NCBI GenBank assembly: GCA_018697195.1
Contig: CM031878.1
Coordinates: forward strand, 40,322,564-40,386,563
Length of the DNA: 64,000 bases
Origin: Certhia americana
Lineage: Eukaryota > Chordata > Aves > Passeriformes > Certhiidae
Reading direction: 5' to 3'
The notes beneath the pieces were generated by a model. It was not told where the DNA came from. It saw only the letters and a program-made list of their open reading frames with translations, and ran no database searches. The position numbers and the translations under genes are program-made. Position 1 is the stretch's first letter, and each line of letters opens with the position of its first letter. This document shows positions 42,301 through 53,800 of this stretch, in pieces.

Positions 42301-42600
42301 AATTGTGGTGTGATTTGATTTCTAGGCCAGTGGTTGCCAAACTACTGCTAGGCACTCATTGCAGAATTGTGGTAAAGACTCTGCAGATAATTCACAAAGC
42401 CATAATGTCTTTACAGTGTTTTCTGTTAGAGAAGTTGATTGTAAGAAACTGTGAGAAGTTACACTCTCTTGGTCTGAAATACTTGGAAAGAACCACATTT
42501 TCCTGTGAGTATGAAAAAAACCAGCCAAAAGGCCTGTAGCTTTAATTTGTAAATAAGTTTGAGCCTTTATACATCTGTATTTTTCTCTTCAGAGAACTAC
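39322..42600. other. Intergenic stretch
   Basis: AT-rich sequence without a recognisable gene, RNA or transposon. Confidence 0.5.
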
Positions 42601-43464
42601 GAATGGAAAAAATGCCATCATAACAAGTTGTGTTACATGCCTACACCAACAAATGTATGTATATCCTAAAAAAGAAACAGGAGAGAAAATACTCACTCCA
42701 AGAAAAACGATGTAGTTGCAATATAGGAAAAGAAATTTTACTCCAAGAAATATGGTTGAAGTTCCATAGCACACATGATCTCGGGTTTATAAAAAATATT
42801 TTTGTGTGTCTCGGTTGCTGCCTGTTTTTCTGTGAACCCAAGAATGTACAGTTTTGTTTCCCCAGCCAGAGATGTTGAAGGAAATGGTCGCGAGCCATCT
42901 CTTCTTATGTTTTCTTCGTAGTTTATTATTTCTTATCATTATGTTCTGTTCCTGACTAGCAGAGCTCTTTCTGCAGGCCAGTCCAAAGTATAAAACCCCG
43001 AATCCCACAAATACCAAAATCCAAATCCCAAATACTCCCACCGTCAGGGTGGCATGGATATTTATACTACAATCCACATAATCAGTATTTATAATACTTC
43101 TCCAATAACTATCACCTTTGTTAGAAAGTTAGACTCTATTCTAAGCCAACTATAATGTGCCATCTCACAACAGAACATGGAGGCAGATGAGGAAGAAAGA
43201 GGAAGTGCAAAAGCCACGTGGACTTCTCCATCTTGTCTTCACCTGCTTAGCATCCTAAAACCCACATATATCTAAAATTCTCATCCTGTGATAAAACTAC
43301 ACACTATTCTACTGTCTAATACACATTCTTGAAAGCTCTGCTTCATTCCAGAGCCTAAAAGCCCTTTTTCCATGAACAAAGCTTAAAAACACTGTTTGTC
43401 AGAGATCTTAAAATCTCTTAAACATGCAAAGAAATATTTCTCATAATTCCAGACTCCAACAACA
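42600..43464 (-). mobile_element. Probable endogenous retrovirus solo LTR, minus strand
   Basis: Read on the minus strand, it begins near TGTTGTTGGAGTCTGGAATT (43464). It carries a TATAAATA box at 43059-43066 (reversed) and an AATAAA signal 132-144 bases further on at 42922-42927 (reversed). That U3-TATA-R-poly(A) spacing is what an LTR has. Wording around CCACCCTGACGGTGGGAG and TTTGGACTGGCCTGCAG resembles passerine LTRs I recall. The far end (near 42600) and target duplications could not be fixed. Confidence 0.55.
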
Positions 43465-44910
43465 TGACAGCAGACATAATGTTGGACACAGGAAAGATGC
43501 ATAATCACTGCAGGCATCTTCTAAGCCAAGTTAAAGAGACAGGAATACTGGCTGGTTGTCTTAATGGCATACTTAAATCATCTTGTGCTATGGCTACTGC
43601 ATTCATTTTTCCAGGACATGTTCTCCTCTCCTGGTCTCAGTGTCTTGCCCAGGCAGATTTTTGGTAAAAGCAATTCATGCCTGTGGTTTTCAACCCCTGT
43701 GAAAGAAGGAGCCAGAGCAGTTTGTGTGGGAGGGAGAGCAGCAGTACCTGTGCCAGCAGAGCAGGAGATGCTGAGCAGGCAGCAACTGGCTTCTGGACAG
43801 AGACCTTAGGCTGGGGTGAGAGGACGAGGGAAGATGGCCAGCTTAGGATGAGGAATTTAGAGAGACACGTGAAAGGAGTGGAATCATCCAGAGTGGGAGA
43901 AATAGATTTTTTTTTTTCTTGCAGCCATGTAATTCTGAGTTGGGGTACGCTGGGAGTCTCAGGCCAAGCCGGGCTGTAGCAGACGGGACTGGGGGCTGCA
44001 TGTTTACATGAGGGTCCAGGAGGGATGAGGTTACACTGGAACAGCTCCTCTCTATTCACTCAGACAGCTAGGCATTCTAAGGTTGTGGGCCAGAGATGTG
44101 ACAAAATGCCTGTTAAAGCCAGGAAGCCAGGTACTAGCTTCATTTCCTTTTTGGTGCTGAAACCTTGTTCTGTCACCAGGACATGTATTAGAAGGAGCCG
44201 CAAGGTAATTGCTGCACCAGGTAACAGCCACTGAGTGCACAGAGGGTAATTTTCTGGCTGTTTGCCATGTTGTGAGTGTACCCGGAGGACTGAGAAGAGA
44301 GGCTGAGGGGCACTGGAGAGCTTGTGGGGCAGCTGTTCTGGCAGCTGGAGCACTGCTGTGATCACGGCTCTGTGTTGCGGGGGTGGGTGGGGGCCTGGTG
44401 CTGCACTGCCCCTTCGGGCTGGGGTCAGCCCCTCGCACAGCCCAGGCACTGCTCTGTCCACTGCAGCACCTCCTCCACCTGAGCTCTGGAGATTGATTAG
44501 ATGTGCACCTGAAACCCTTCCTCCTAACTTTCACCCAGCTGGCTTTATCTAGAGATACATTATTGCTACAATTCTTTTTCTTTTTAAACACTTTATTGGT
44601 GAAATATCCTACACAGTAAAGTTACCCTTTTTTTAAAAAAAAAGTGCCTGCCTTCTTCTCTATTGTGTTACCCTGAAAGACAAACTGTCAGAATAGTTTC
44701 TTTCTCTGTGTATTGGTTAATTAGAGCCCTCTTATTGCCCACCTTTACAACAGCTAGCTGAATCTTCAAAGCACTATTTGGTGTATGAACGAGGTATGGC
44801 TTGTTCTCTCATCATGTGTCCTCCATCCCAAATAACTTGAAATTGACAGTTTAAACAAAAGCTTTGTGAGAGGAAGATTTTACTTAGTCACTGCAGTTCC
44901 TTCCCACATT

Positions 44911-44945
44911 TATGCATACATGCATACATACACACGCGCACGCAC

Positions 44946-44996
<51 letters not shown>
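44911..44996. repeat. Compound microsatellite (CATA/CACG/GT/TA)n, alternating purine-pyrimidine
   Basis: 86 bases of uninterrupted alternating pyrimidine and purine: ATGCATAC units, then CACACGCGCACGCACG, then (TG)n, then about 19 TA units. Confidence 0.95.
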
Positions 44997-44997
<1 letters not shown>

Positions 44998-47834
44998 AGA
45001 ATAGAAGAAAAACAAGCCATTCTAAACCCAGAACATAATTAGCTTAATTTACTTCTGTGTAGTGTTGCTGTGGTTCTTAACAGCTCCCCACAGTGGATAA
45101 CAAGTGCTGGGAATATTTTTCTTGAGTTGAGAAGAGAATGTTTATTAATGGTTAATATTCTGGCAGCTGTGCTTACTACTACAATTCTGTATATGCTGTT
45201 AACAGTGATCAACCTGTAGGCCTGTGTGCCTCCTTCATAAAGATATCCTGAGACTGTCCTGCACTTTTGTCATTGTAACCACGTGGACTTCAGAAACATA
45301 TCTGGACACCAGTAATATGCTGCTTTCCTTAAAGCAAAACCAAGCTAGGTTGTCCTCAGCCTTCCTGTCCTTAACCTATCCCCTCCTTTTTGCTTTTACT
45401 TGCTTTTCTTCATCCTGAGTTTACCAGTTGAATTGTTCATCTTTTTATAAGGTCCTCTGAAGAGATCAGGCAAAAATCAAAATCAGCTTTCTTTATAAAT
45501 TGTAACTGCTCATGACAGCCTATTTCTAATGTTCACAACTATCACGGCTGGACGGTAATCCACTCTATAACCTGTTTTTCAACACAGTCCATAATAATTT
45601 ATAATTCCTGTAAAATTAACCATAAATCACCTCCATCCCACCACTCTGTACTGTATGAATTATACTTTTAGGAGATAACTGAACTGCTTGGTGACAGAAC
45701 AGAGGGGATATTTTTAAAGCAAAGAAGTCTTATCAGGATTTGACTCTCAGTGGCGCAGCTCTGTGTCATAGCTCTTAGGCTAAAACACTAAATTGTAGTG
45801 CTTTTCACTGTTCTGTCAGTAAAGAGAATCCTGACCTCAAGTGTCTGGCTTTCAAAGGGATGCTTCTGAGCCATAGCCTCACAGATATATCCCTAGCCAA
45901 CACACTGAATTTTTTAGTAAAGATTTCATCCTGGTCCTGTAGCATGCCACACATTCTCAACTCTGAATGACCTGAGCACATAGAATGAAAATGTCAGGAG
46001 GTTTAAGCGCCTGCTGTAATGAGACTCTCAGGATTAACAAACCTTGCTGGCATCAGCCGGCTGCAGCTTTGCTGTTTTCCACTTCAGCGGTTTCCCACGA
46101 GAGGGCAATGTCATCCCTATTTTCCATCCTTTAGTAGCAGAATACTCCAGAGCTTTGTCAGCCTACGCATTTCCCCCTCTGCTGACCGATCCACGCTCAG
46201 TTTGCTGTGTTGTTCTTATATAAATGGATTTATTTAACATTGTGGCTATTAATCTTCAATAACTGGTCCACCATTTGATGGCAAAGGAAATACTAGTAGC
46301 CGGGAGACTGTTTGCTGGCAAAGGAACTCTAAGCTCCAAAATTATCTGTCGTTATGTGAGCCCTGAACTTGTATGCTCCTTGGAAGTATTGTAATTTACT
46401 TTCTTTATAGATTTATAAGAGGAAAGTAGCTCCAGACATTAGTGCTGGCTGGCTATCCTTAAACAATACAATATCAAGCAGGTGGACAGGACTTGTGTTT
46501 TTGTGTAATCGTTACTGAAGGGGAGCTGTGGGGGGAAAAGGTTGTGAGGAAGAAGAGGGAATTACTGTTCAGTGATTTGGTAAATTATCAGAGCCAAAGT
46601 TGTCCTATAAACCAATCTCATGTTTCAATAATCTCCTATAAGAGCTTTTCATATATATCAGGAACAAACTATGTGTTTGCTGTTTTGAACCCAAGGTGGG
46701 TCAGTCTGGCCCTACCCCTTTCCCTCTGTTTAAAAAGGGCAGTTTTTATAGCTGGCTTTTGTTCTTTTTGCCTTTACAGGCAGACAGGAAGAACGAGCAG
46801 CACTGTCCACCCCAGTGGTATGGGTTGTTTTGCCGTCTGGCCTGTCAGCAGTGCAGGCACAGCATTGCAACATCCAACTCCTTCACATCATTTTCTCTTC
46901 ACCACAGCAGCCAGAAAGATAAATGATATTCCAGAAGAAACATCTCAGCAGAAATCCATGCCAGTGCTACATCTCTGTTTCTCACAGGAAGCCTTTAATA
47001 TCTTTCTGGATTGAGTCTACATGAATTACCCAAGTGACTGTGTGTGTCATGTCCAGGGCTGGGTGTCAGAGCTTCCTGGCTCCAGGCCTTCTGTTTTGAC
47101 ACAGCTCTTTCAAAAGGTAGCTGTAGATACTGGTAAGTTTTCAGAGTTGCAGCTGGTGAAGCTTACATGAATACTTTCCCTTACTCAAAACATGCATGCT
47201 GCAAGTTTTAAACCCCTAATATCAAGATGGGGAAAACCATTCCAATTTGAGTTGCAGCACTGCCATTATTCTAGTTGAGTTATACCTTCTTTTAATAGCC
47301 AAACCTACCTGTCCAAAGCAGAGAAAATACAAAAATTGGACTATTTTATCTTTCTCTGACAGCCATTTTCAATTTGCTCTTTTAAGGATCAGAAGATTCA
47401 AACTGTTGGTGTTTTGATAATGTTCCCACAGATGCCTTTCCTGCATTCCTCCTGCCACTGTAGATCATATTATTCGGTGCAGTCTTGACTGGTGTGATTA
47501 TTCATGTGCTGTAGTGGTGATGCTCTCTGGAGCATTCAGTTGCTGCTGGAGATGTGTGATGGAAAAGGAACACTGCTGCCCACTATGAGCAGTAAATACA
47601 CTGTGGACTCTTTTGACAGCTTTGTGGTTTCCATTGTCTGAACATCCTTCTAGACTCATCCAGAGTCTCTTCTGCTGCCTGAATGGTGTAAAAGGATTAG
47701 AAGAGGGTCATAAACATCCATACAGTTAATTTTACAATTGCCATTCATCTCCTCTCTCACTGTACTAGAGATTATTTGTTAGTTTAATTTTCCAGTATGG
47801 CAAAAGATACTGAACACATTTACAGAGCCATTTT

Positions 47835-48008
47835 TTTCTTTTTTCCCCCTCCTTTGTTTAGTGGTTTGTTTTGTTTGTTTGGGGTTTTTTTATTTGGTTG
47901 CTTTTGGGTTTTTTTGTGGTGGGATTTTTTTTTTGTGTTGGGGTTTTGGCTTTTTTTTTGTTGTTGTTGTTTTTTGTTTGGTTGGTTTGGTTTGGGGGTA
48001 TTTTTGAG
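47835..48008. repeat. T/G-only low-complexity tract
   Basis: About 170 bases almost entirely T and G on the + strand, with motifs such as GGTTTTTTT, GGTTGGTTTGG and (GTT)n. The lysine/asparagine/glutamine-rich minus-strand frame and phenylalanine/glycine/cysteine-rich plus-strand frame across it are composition artefacts. Confidence 0.85.
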
Positions 48009-48856
48009 CATTACATATATTAAAAAAATGCAAAGGTTATTTTTTTCCACTTAAGTGCATCCTCCTAAGTTGCTTATTAGTTTCATGTTTTGTCTCGGTA
48101 CAGCCTTAAAATAGTTGCAGTTAAATACAGTTCTAAATGAACAAGCTAAATAGTCTCTCAGCAGTTACACTTATGAGATACACCCAAATTGGGGCAGGCA
48201 GTGGCCTGGCAACTGGGCTGAGCTTAACTGTACTGCTTGGCACACAGCTGTGCAGCAGCAGGGCACCTTCAGCACAAATGCCATCCTGTGATCACTTCCC
48301 CTCACATCTGATATTTGGAATAAGCTTGATGGGAAGGAATAAGAAGTACATTTCAAAGCTTCCTCTGTCCACATGAAATAGACCATATCTCTAACACAAC
48401 TTAACTAACTTACTGTCCCTTGCAGTCTTGGAACTTTAACTGTAAAGTGCGTGGTTGTGGATTAAAGCATGTTGTTTCCACAGAGCATGTACTCTAGTTT
48501 TTGGGACTCTTCAGAGATTTGGGATGTGTGATATATTTGGAATAGATTTCTTTTTGCACATGGGGGATTCTGTTTTAATAAATCTAGATTGCATTGCCTG
48601 TATCATAGAAATATAGACCATTCCACACGTGATTAGGACAGCCTCTCAGCTATTAGCAAGACACTGGTAAGTCATACTGCTGTAAAAGTATTTAAACAGG
48701 GCAACTGAACAGTCCAAATAGTGACACTGTGGTTTTGCTGAATGATTTTTAAACCACTGACATTTTTCTGGACTACGTAGGTATGCTTTAAACAGAACCT
48801 TTTGAAATGAACCCCAAATGCACTTTGGAAAATAAGGCAGTTGGAATCAAGTGATT

Positions 48857-48881
48857 TTTTTTTTTTTTTTTTAATTGGATC
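48857..48881. repeat. Poly(T) run
   Basis: Homopolymer T run of about 18-20 bases followed by TTAATTGG. No retroposed body is recognisable alongside. Confidence 0.8.
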
Positions 48882-50717
48882 CTGTGATTTTTAACTTCCT
48901 GGCTGCTGGGAAAGAAATCTAGATCAAAGTGTCATTCACTCTTATTTGCATTCAGCTGATAGAAACTGGCATGTTTTCATTTTATCTTTCATGGGTTTTG
49001 GCAGAGGAATTAAAATGTGCATTGTTCAAATGTGCTTTGTTCTTTTCTTTAAACAAAGAACCTGGGAAATAGTTTGAAAATTATGACTTAAAAAAAGAGA
49101 CATATATATAAAATATAAATGCACTTTGATAGGTCTGGAAATGCTGTACATTGTTATAGTTCTATGTTTCTGAAGTCTCTGAATTTTATTTTTGTTCCTT
49201 TTAATTACACCAGTGTTTCTCTGAGAATGAGAGAACATTTTAATAGTTTTGTTTCTTTGGCACAATTGCAGTAAAAAACTCCAAAAGATCTGTAAAACAG
49301 ATCATTCAGCCTGCAGTGATAAGCTGCTGATTGTTACTCGTGCAATGATCCCTACAAATTATGCCATTATCCTTCAAAAGCAACATACCAAAAGATTAAA
49401 GCCTTGTGATGGTGTCATAACTCACAGTTTTCCTATCATGACAAGGGAGACAAGTCTGTTTCTCACCAAACCCCAGTCCTGCCTGTCTCTTGTTTATCAT
49501 GTCAGCTCCTATAGCATCACTGATGCTTCCTTCCCATTTTTTTTTTTTTTACCCCTACCCACTTCCTCTCCTTACAGCGGGAGTGTTTAGCTGTGCTAGA
49601 GGATATGTTTGTGGTATTCTTTGCCATTCATAACTGGTAAGTGGTTACCTCCAGAGTGATGCAGAAAACATGTCAGTGTCTGGGAGCTGGAATTGTTCAA
49701 GTTAGCATATTACCTTTCTACTGCATGTCAGATGAAAAAGGTGGCAGCTGTAATCCTCAAAATGGTAAGCCACAGCACACCTCTGGTCAAAAGTGCCTGC
49801 ACTAAGCAGGACAGCACTGAACAACAGACAGTGCTTATTCAAATTAGAAAGCAATTTCCAATGACTTATTGCATTGACAGTAAAAAAGGAGATGTTTGAT
49901 CATCAGATGAATAGTCTTCTGCCATGTGCTGCCAGATGTTTCATTTTGGTGGCTTCGCCCCCATGAGTTTCAGCCATTTGCTGGAGCATTTCTTGAACTA
50001 TGACTGTAGGCTGCTTCTGTTCACTACCTAGTGAACGCTTCTTCTGGTGAAGTGTAACAGAGCAATTCTCTTGACAAATAAAGGCTGGGAGCAGGCATCA
50101 GGTTCCTGGGGAAAGAAAGCCCAGCAATATTAACCATGCTAAAGGAGTACTGGACTTTAGGGCTTTTTTGATGAGGACATGCATGCAGTAGGGTTAGCAT
50201 CAAGAACCCCTCATCATTCAAGGTGTAGGCCAATTTTTAAAAAAATTTGGGAGAGGACAATTCTTTGTTGTGTTTTGTGCACCAAGGATCACTTCTCTGC
50301 TTAGGACTTGCAGCAGTGAATGCAGTATGATGAGCCATCCAAATTTCATTTCATTTCCAGCCTGAATATGGATCAGATGGATTGCACATAACAGTTAAAA
50401 TCAACAGTTGATTGTGATTAGTGTGACTAATTAGAGTACCTTAAAAAGATAAATGGCCTGCAAGATGAAGCTTCCACATTCTCATGGAGATTTGTTATTT
50501 TTGTGATCTGTGCTGTGCAAGCTCTTAAAAAATGCAGTGTGAATATAAGAAAGCTGTGTCATGACCCTTACTTATAGCAATAAAATGTTGTTTTTCTTTC
50601 CTGGGGAGTTTTTACAAAAAGCAGTGAGCTCATCATCTTGTATGTTCTGCAGTGTGTGTGGCACTCTCAGGTTTAAAAGCTATGGCTGAAGTGGGATGGA
50701 AATGGAAAACTGTTTCC

Positions 50718-50750
50718 ATATATATATATATATACACAGAGATATATATA

Positions 50751-50803
<53 letters not shown>

Positions 50804-50828
50804 TATATACATATAATAAATATATATA
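50718..50828. repeat. (TA)n microsatellite, ~110 bases
   Basis: Long TA array with a few CA, GA and TTA interruptions. The isoleucine/tyrosine reading frame over it is not a gene. Confidence 0.95.
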
Positions 50829-53800
50829 AAATTCCTTTATATGTAGAGTCTGTGCTATGACTGAAGAGACAGTGACAGTCATACAGACAGTCATTGTCTG
50901 AAGGCACAGTGTCATGAACCAGTGATGAGGGAAAGATATTCATAGTCATACTAGTTTATTTTCTTTCCAGTTTCCAAAATTCGTTTGCTCTGTGACTTTG
51001 AACAAATCTTATAGCCGCTGTTTACCATGAGTTAAACACAGACAATATTTTTTTAATTGAAAAATGCTTTGAAATGAGAGGATACTAAAATCCATGGAAA
51101 CCATCTTAGAATCCAAAGGTGACCTGTTGTGCTCCAATAGGATACTGTAGATGTGGGCCTTATCGTTCACCATAGTTAAACATGACTAAGACTACAATAG
51201 TGTTGTGAGGAGTTTCCATCTTTTTGTTTCCCAGATTTTAACCCTTTTTATCCTTCTCACCCCCCCAGACCTATTTTGAAGATTCTGGCATAGATGTGGC
51301 ATAGATGTTGTATAGTACCACGGTTTAAAATTAAACCGAGAAAGCTACAAAAGAACATTCCAGTTTCAAAATGTACTCAGTAATATCTGGACCTCATTGC
51401 CTTCTCTGTAACTGGAAAATAATGAGGATGAGTCTGAGTGGTAAACGTTTTCTTAGAGATGGATTCTCTAAGAAATCTAGTCAGCCATGGCCATGCTGTG
51501 TGAGTCCAGCACTTATTATATTATTTTCTATCTGCAAAGTAGGGAGAGAGAGCTCTGTGCTGTACTTTTGTTCCTTGCTTCCTCCTCTATGGCAAGAGGA
51601 TGGTCCTGATGGGTGCTTATGGCAGGAGTGACACTGACACCACACCTCCCCTTCTGCTTTCATTGATTCAGATGGTCAGGTGCTGGTGGAAGCCCCCACA
51701 GCAAGAAGAGACTCATCCAGTCAATGATTTATCTGCACCATGGGGAGGTGAAAAGGGATCAGGCCCTCTCCTGCAGCTGATTTGGACTTTTATGGCTGCC
51801 AGTAAATATCTGTGTTGTGTTCCATGTTAAAAGTTCTCAGAGGATCTCATGATGCCTCAGGGTCTGTCAGATCTTACACACACAATGAATAGAGATGAAC
51901 TCCCCCCATACTGTGCAAGCAGCTTAAGCATCCTCTGGGTAGCTGTAAAGAAGCTTGCACCATGCTCACAGGACCAACCTTTTCATGTCTACTTACCTGA
52001 CTTCTAAGCCATTTCATTTTGTTCTTTTCTGAATTCCAGCAAAGTGAATGCAGTCTAAAAGAGAAATCTGTGGCTAAATAAAGTACAATAAAATAAATTA
52101 AAAAAACCCAAACCAGAGTCTGAAACACTCCTGTTTTTCTTTCTACCTGACCAGAGGTTGCAGAGCTTTCTTCCTTTGCTGGGATGCCTGTTGGAGCAGC
52201 TAGTTTGCTCCACAGTCACCTTCACCCTTCTGTTACCCAGGCTAAAGTTTTCTACAGCCAGTTCCTCCCTGGTAAGGGCAGCCTGGTATGTATTGTGGAG
52301 ATAGTGTGAAGCTGCACATACAGACAATCTTCTCCTAGAAGCCCTCAGAGAACTGAAAAGTCATCATCCTTAATGGAAGGTATGATTTCAGCCCATTTCC
52401 ATATCTCCATGGGAGCCCAACTGCTACTGACATGAAGAAAACAAAGGAATTTTTTTCCTTGCTCTAGGCTAGGCACCGTATGGCATTGTTCTAGGAGAAA
52501 AAGTAGGTAAAATGTTATTTCTTGCTTTTTTTTAAGGGAGAATGAAATAATTATTTCAATTGTGATGATTGATAATGCAACCATTCTTTTCTTGTAAATG
52601 CATTTTTATTGTATATTGGTAATGACATGTTTTCTTTTCCAACCCAATGGCAAGAGGTGTACCCCACTTTCAAGGGATATAGTCTGACTAAAAGAAATGT
52701 GGGAATGCTCTAGGATGAAGAGATTGGGTGGCAGTTTTTTTTTATTTGCAATGTGTTTTACCTCAATATAAATTCAAGGACAAGAATGAGCTATTGCAAA
52801 GAACGCTAGGATAGTAAGTTTTTCCATATGTTCTGGGTGTGAAATAGCACACAAAATGGCAGCTGCTGTTTGAAAGAGTTAGAAGAACTCACGAATCATT
52901 TACATCTCTGTGAATCTGCCTCTACCACACAGAGTATGATTCAATAATTTTCTTCAAACTGTGATTCTTGAGACAGACAAGTGTCAGAAAGACAAGGGGT
53001 ATTGGGCTGGACATGCCTTTGTTGAATGGCCAGACGATGGTGCTCTCAAAGTGTCCCAAGTCTCTAAACCTTTATAGTTCAGCTGTTAGGAAGAAACGAT
53101 AAATTGAGGTTAGCTGAAAGTCTTAGTCCTTGAAAATTCAGGTAATTCTGAGAAAAATGAAAGTCATGACTAAACCCAAGGAAACTGTAGTGATTTCCAA
53201 GAATTGTGGGCAACCCTAAATGTAAGGTTTATGTACTAATAGCCCACTTCATGTTTTGCAAGGCTCACAGTTGGCAAATAACTTATGTCCAGTATTTCTG
53301 TGTTGTTTTTAGCATTGTACGAAATGTTCTGTGCTTAGACAATTCATCTGAAAGCAGACATAAATTTAACACGCAAATCACATCTCAAGTGGTATATTTG
53401 TGTCTCAGAGTACTCTTATTTTTAAAAAATCTGTAAGGCAATGGAGACTCAGGACTTTACATAGGTCACACAGTGAATCAGTGATTCAGCTGAGATAAGA
53501 TGATTGACTCCCCTTTCCCTTTTTTTTTACCCCATCTATTAGATTGCCCTGCTAGTATAAACAGTCTGCATAACTTGGTAAGGAGGTTAAAATGTCAGGT
53601 CGAGTTCATTTTAAGTTGCTTGAGCCACTTGTGGAATGTAAACTCTATGATCAAGTTTGTGTTTAACCACAAATCTTCAAACAGTTCAGTACTGAGACAA
53701 AAACTGATTGCACAGCAAGTTATGGCTGCCTGATAGCCAAGAGTGTAGGTGGGTCTTATCTTCTGTTGGAACTTCTGAAGTGATTTACTATCTCCATATA

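Noticed and set aside
42787..43077. Hydrophobic minus-strand frame resembling a membrane anchor, first considered as a retroviral envelope remnant
   Set aside because: It begins with GTG and has a stop only a short way upstream. It overlaps a TATA box and poly(A) signal placed as in an LTR, and no envelope motif is seen. It is better explained as LTR sequence read in a chance open frame.
43637..44591. Several overlapping 100-180 codon frames on both strands
   Set aside because: The region is moderately GC-rich, which lengthens chance frames. No domain, splice signals or conserved motif are visible and frames on both strands compete.
47820..48050. Lysine/asparagine/glutamine-rich minus-strand frame
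   Set aside because: It arises from the T/G low-complexity tract; composition explains it fully.
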